Below are positions 63,010-64,000 of a stretch of DNA of 64,000 bases, one piece after another (the stretch's first letter is position 1; each line of letters starts with the position of its first letter). Origin of the DNA: Brienomyrus brachyistius (lineage: Eukaryota; Chordata; Actinopteri; Osteoglossiformes; Mormyridae); the NCBI RefSeq assembly GCF_023856365.1, contig NC_064548.1:5680642-5744641 (forward strand). Direction: 5' to 3'. The notes beneath the pieces were generated by a model. That model was given only the letters and a program-made list of their open reading frames with translations. It searched no databases and was not told where the DNA came from. Position numbers and translations under genes: made by a program.

Positions 63010-64000
63010 GTGCGTATGTCTGCTCTGAGGCCAGAAGGTCCTTTCTGTGCCACAGTTACACGTAGAATCATCTAATGCCTGCATCGGGCGACCTGAAAGG
63101 GCTCGGATCGGAACGCTAATTAAACCGGTGCTCTGTACAAAACGTGGTGTAATTGTGCAGGTGTGACCATGGGCTATTTGCTGTTGGTGTCTTTCTATCA
63201 AGATACATTTATCATTGGGTTACATGATACATTTCATTTATATCACTGGTTTCGTACTGTGTGTGGTAGTGATATTGTTAGAGGAAGGATTGAGACATCC
63301 CCTTTGTAAATGATAGACCGTGTTTAAATTGTTACAAGGTGGCTGCAAGAGTAAACCGACTGAGGAAATTGAAAATCATTTTTGATGTGGTCTTCCCCAT
63401 CAGTTCAATGGCATTTTGCAATAATTGCCTCAATGGCTCGCCCCCCAGGAAGCTCGATGAAGGACAGGCAATGTAGCATTGAAAACAAAAGTTTCCTGTT
63501 GTCTTTTATGGGGAACAGGTGCTAATCCAAAACAAAAAAAGCTCACAAGCTGAGCCAATTAGCTGCCAAGGAAAATCGCCATGCTCCTATTTTCCATCAC
63601 CCTGAGCGATGATTGCAGTCTCATTATGTCAGCTCAGCTTCTCCATTTTTTCTTAATGACAAAAAAAGACCGGGCTTATAGTTGTATTTGAGGGCTCGGC
63701 ACGGTGTCAAATTTCTAACGAGGATAGCCATTGTTTGTCCATCGAATCTCAGAGGGGCTTCGTATAATTAAAATCATCTTCTTTGTTCAGTATACCTGCG
63801 CTCTGTTAGTAGTGTAGCTGTTTGGGGGCTTTAACAACTGATAACAGTCAGCAGTTCTGCAGTGTTAAATTTTAATGTTATTCCAAGTGATGAAAAGTCC
63901 TCTAATAAAGGTGAGGTGATTTACTTTGGTTTCCAGCGCTTCAGAAGCCTTCCCACTGGCTCCCTCTCTCACTAGCGTGTCACATGCCCCAACTCTGTTT
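63010..64000 (+). other. lrp1b: Intron 21 (5' part)
   Basis: Donor gtgcgt, no acceptor with a coding frame behind it before the window ends. No repeat or gene recognised. Confidence 0.75.

Larger units (their letters stand above)
58876..62899 (+). other. lrp1b: Intron 20 (4.0 kb)
   Basis: Dominated by the 35-bp minisatellite (59885-61575). Also a TG run and two SINE-like pieces near the 3' end. 58876-59880 and 61580-62030 show nothing recognisable. The acceptor is cgtttctag. Confidence 0.85.

Noticed and set aside
59885..61575. CRISPR-like array of regular repeats
   Set aside because: There are no unique spacers; the whole 35-bp unit repeats in tandem, in a vertebrate intron.
337..63009. 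Assignment to LRP1 or LRP2 instead of LRP1B
   Set aside because: The domain order alone fits all three, but the wording of propeller blade 3 (DCCEDPHIG), exon 2 and exon 17 fits my memory of LRP1B and not LRP1. LRP2 is more distant. A search would be decisive.

Overview
The window is vertebrate genomic DNA, most likely from a ray-finned (teleost) fish. Short exons with clean splice sites lie in long introns full of simple repeats, minisatellites and fish-type transposons: Tc1/mariner copies, hAT fossils and MITEs, a CR1-like LINE, tRNA-derived SINEs, and repeats with a GGAT tail. There is no bacterial or viral gene organisation. The species cannot be fixed from the sequence alone.

One host gene occupies the whole window on the + strand: an internal part of lrp1b (low-density lipoprotein receptor-related protein 1B). 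I find 21 exons between 337 and 63009, joined by introns of 165 bp to 12.3 kb. All 21 phases agree across the splice junctions and give one open frame of 2855 nt (about 951 codons). The first and last exons of the gene lie outside the window. In order the protein holds six LDL-receptor class A (LDLa) repeats (exons 1-6, the end of the third ligand-binding cluster), two EGF modules (exons 6-7), one YWTD six-bladed propeller (exons 8-12), one EGF module (exon 13), and eight LDLa repeats (exons 13/14-21, the start of the fourth cluster, the last one incomplete). This order fits LRP1, LRP1B and LRP2, but the wording of the propeller (for example [17 protein letters not shown]) and of the LDLa repeats fits LRP1B best. 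The product should be a very large type I membrane endocytic receptor: Ca-loaded LDLa modules bind ligands and the propeller/EGF units support their release.

Layout. 1-10.8 kb: LDLa exons 1-6 with moderate introns. 10.8-23.1 kb: a 12.3-kb intron that splits one EGF domain and holds a nest of transposons (CR1-like LINE, hAT transposase fossil, degraded second LINE, several MITEs). 23.1-36.8 kb: EGF, propeller and EGF exons, with a Tc1 fossil at 34.3-35.6 kb and a 154-bp dimeric tandem repeat. 38-42 kb: four closely spaced LDLa exons. 42.1-53.7 kb: an 11.7-kb intron holding three large minisatellites (50-bp, 23/33-bp and 55-bp units). 53.7-63 kb: the last four LDLa exons, with a CT-rich tandem array that repeats donor-like sites just after exon 18 and a 1.7-kb 35-bp minisatellite.

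No tRNA, rRNA, CRISPR array or promoter was recognised, and no second host gene was seen. I found no wholly new system. The points most worth a second look are splice-related (a GC-AG donor, an array of donor-like sites whose readthrough stays open in frame, microsatellites at acceptors) and structural (higher-order minisatellites in a gene whose human orthologue lies in a common fragile site). Exon numbers below are window numbers, not numbers from any database.
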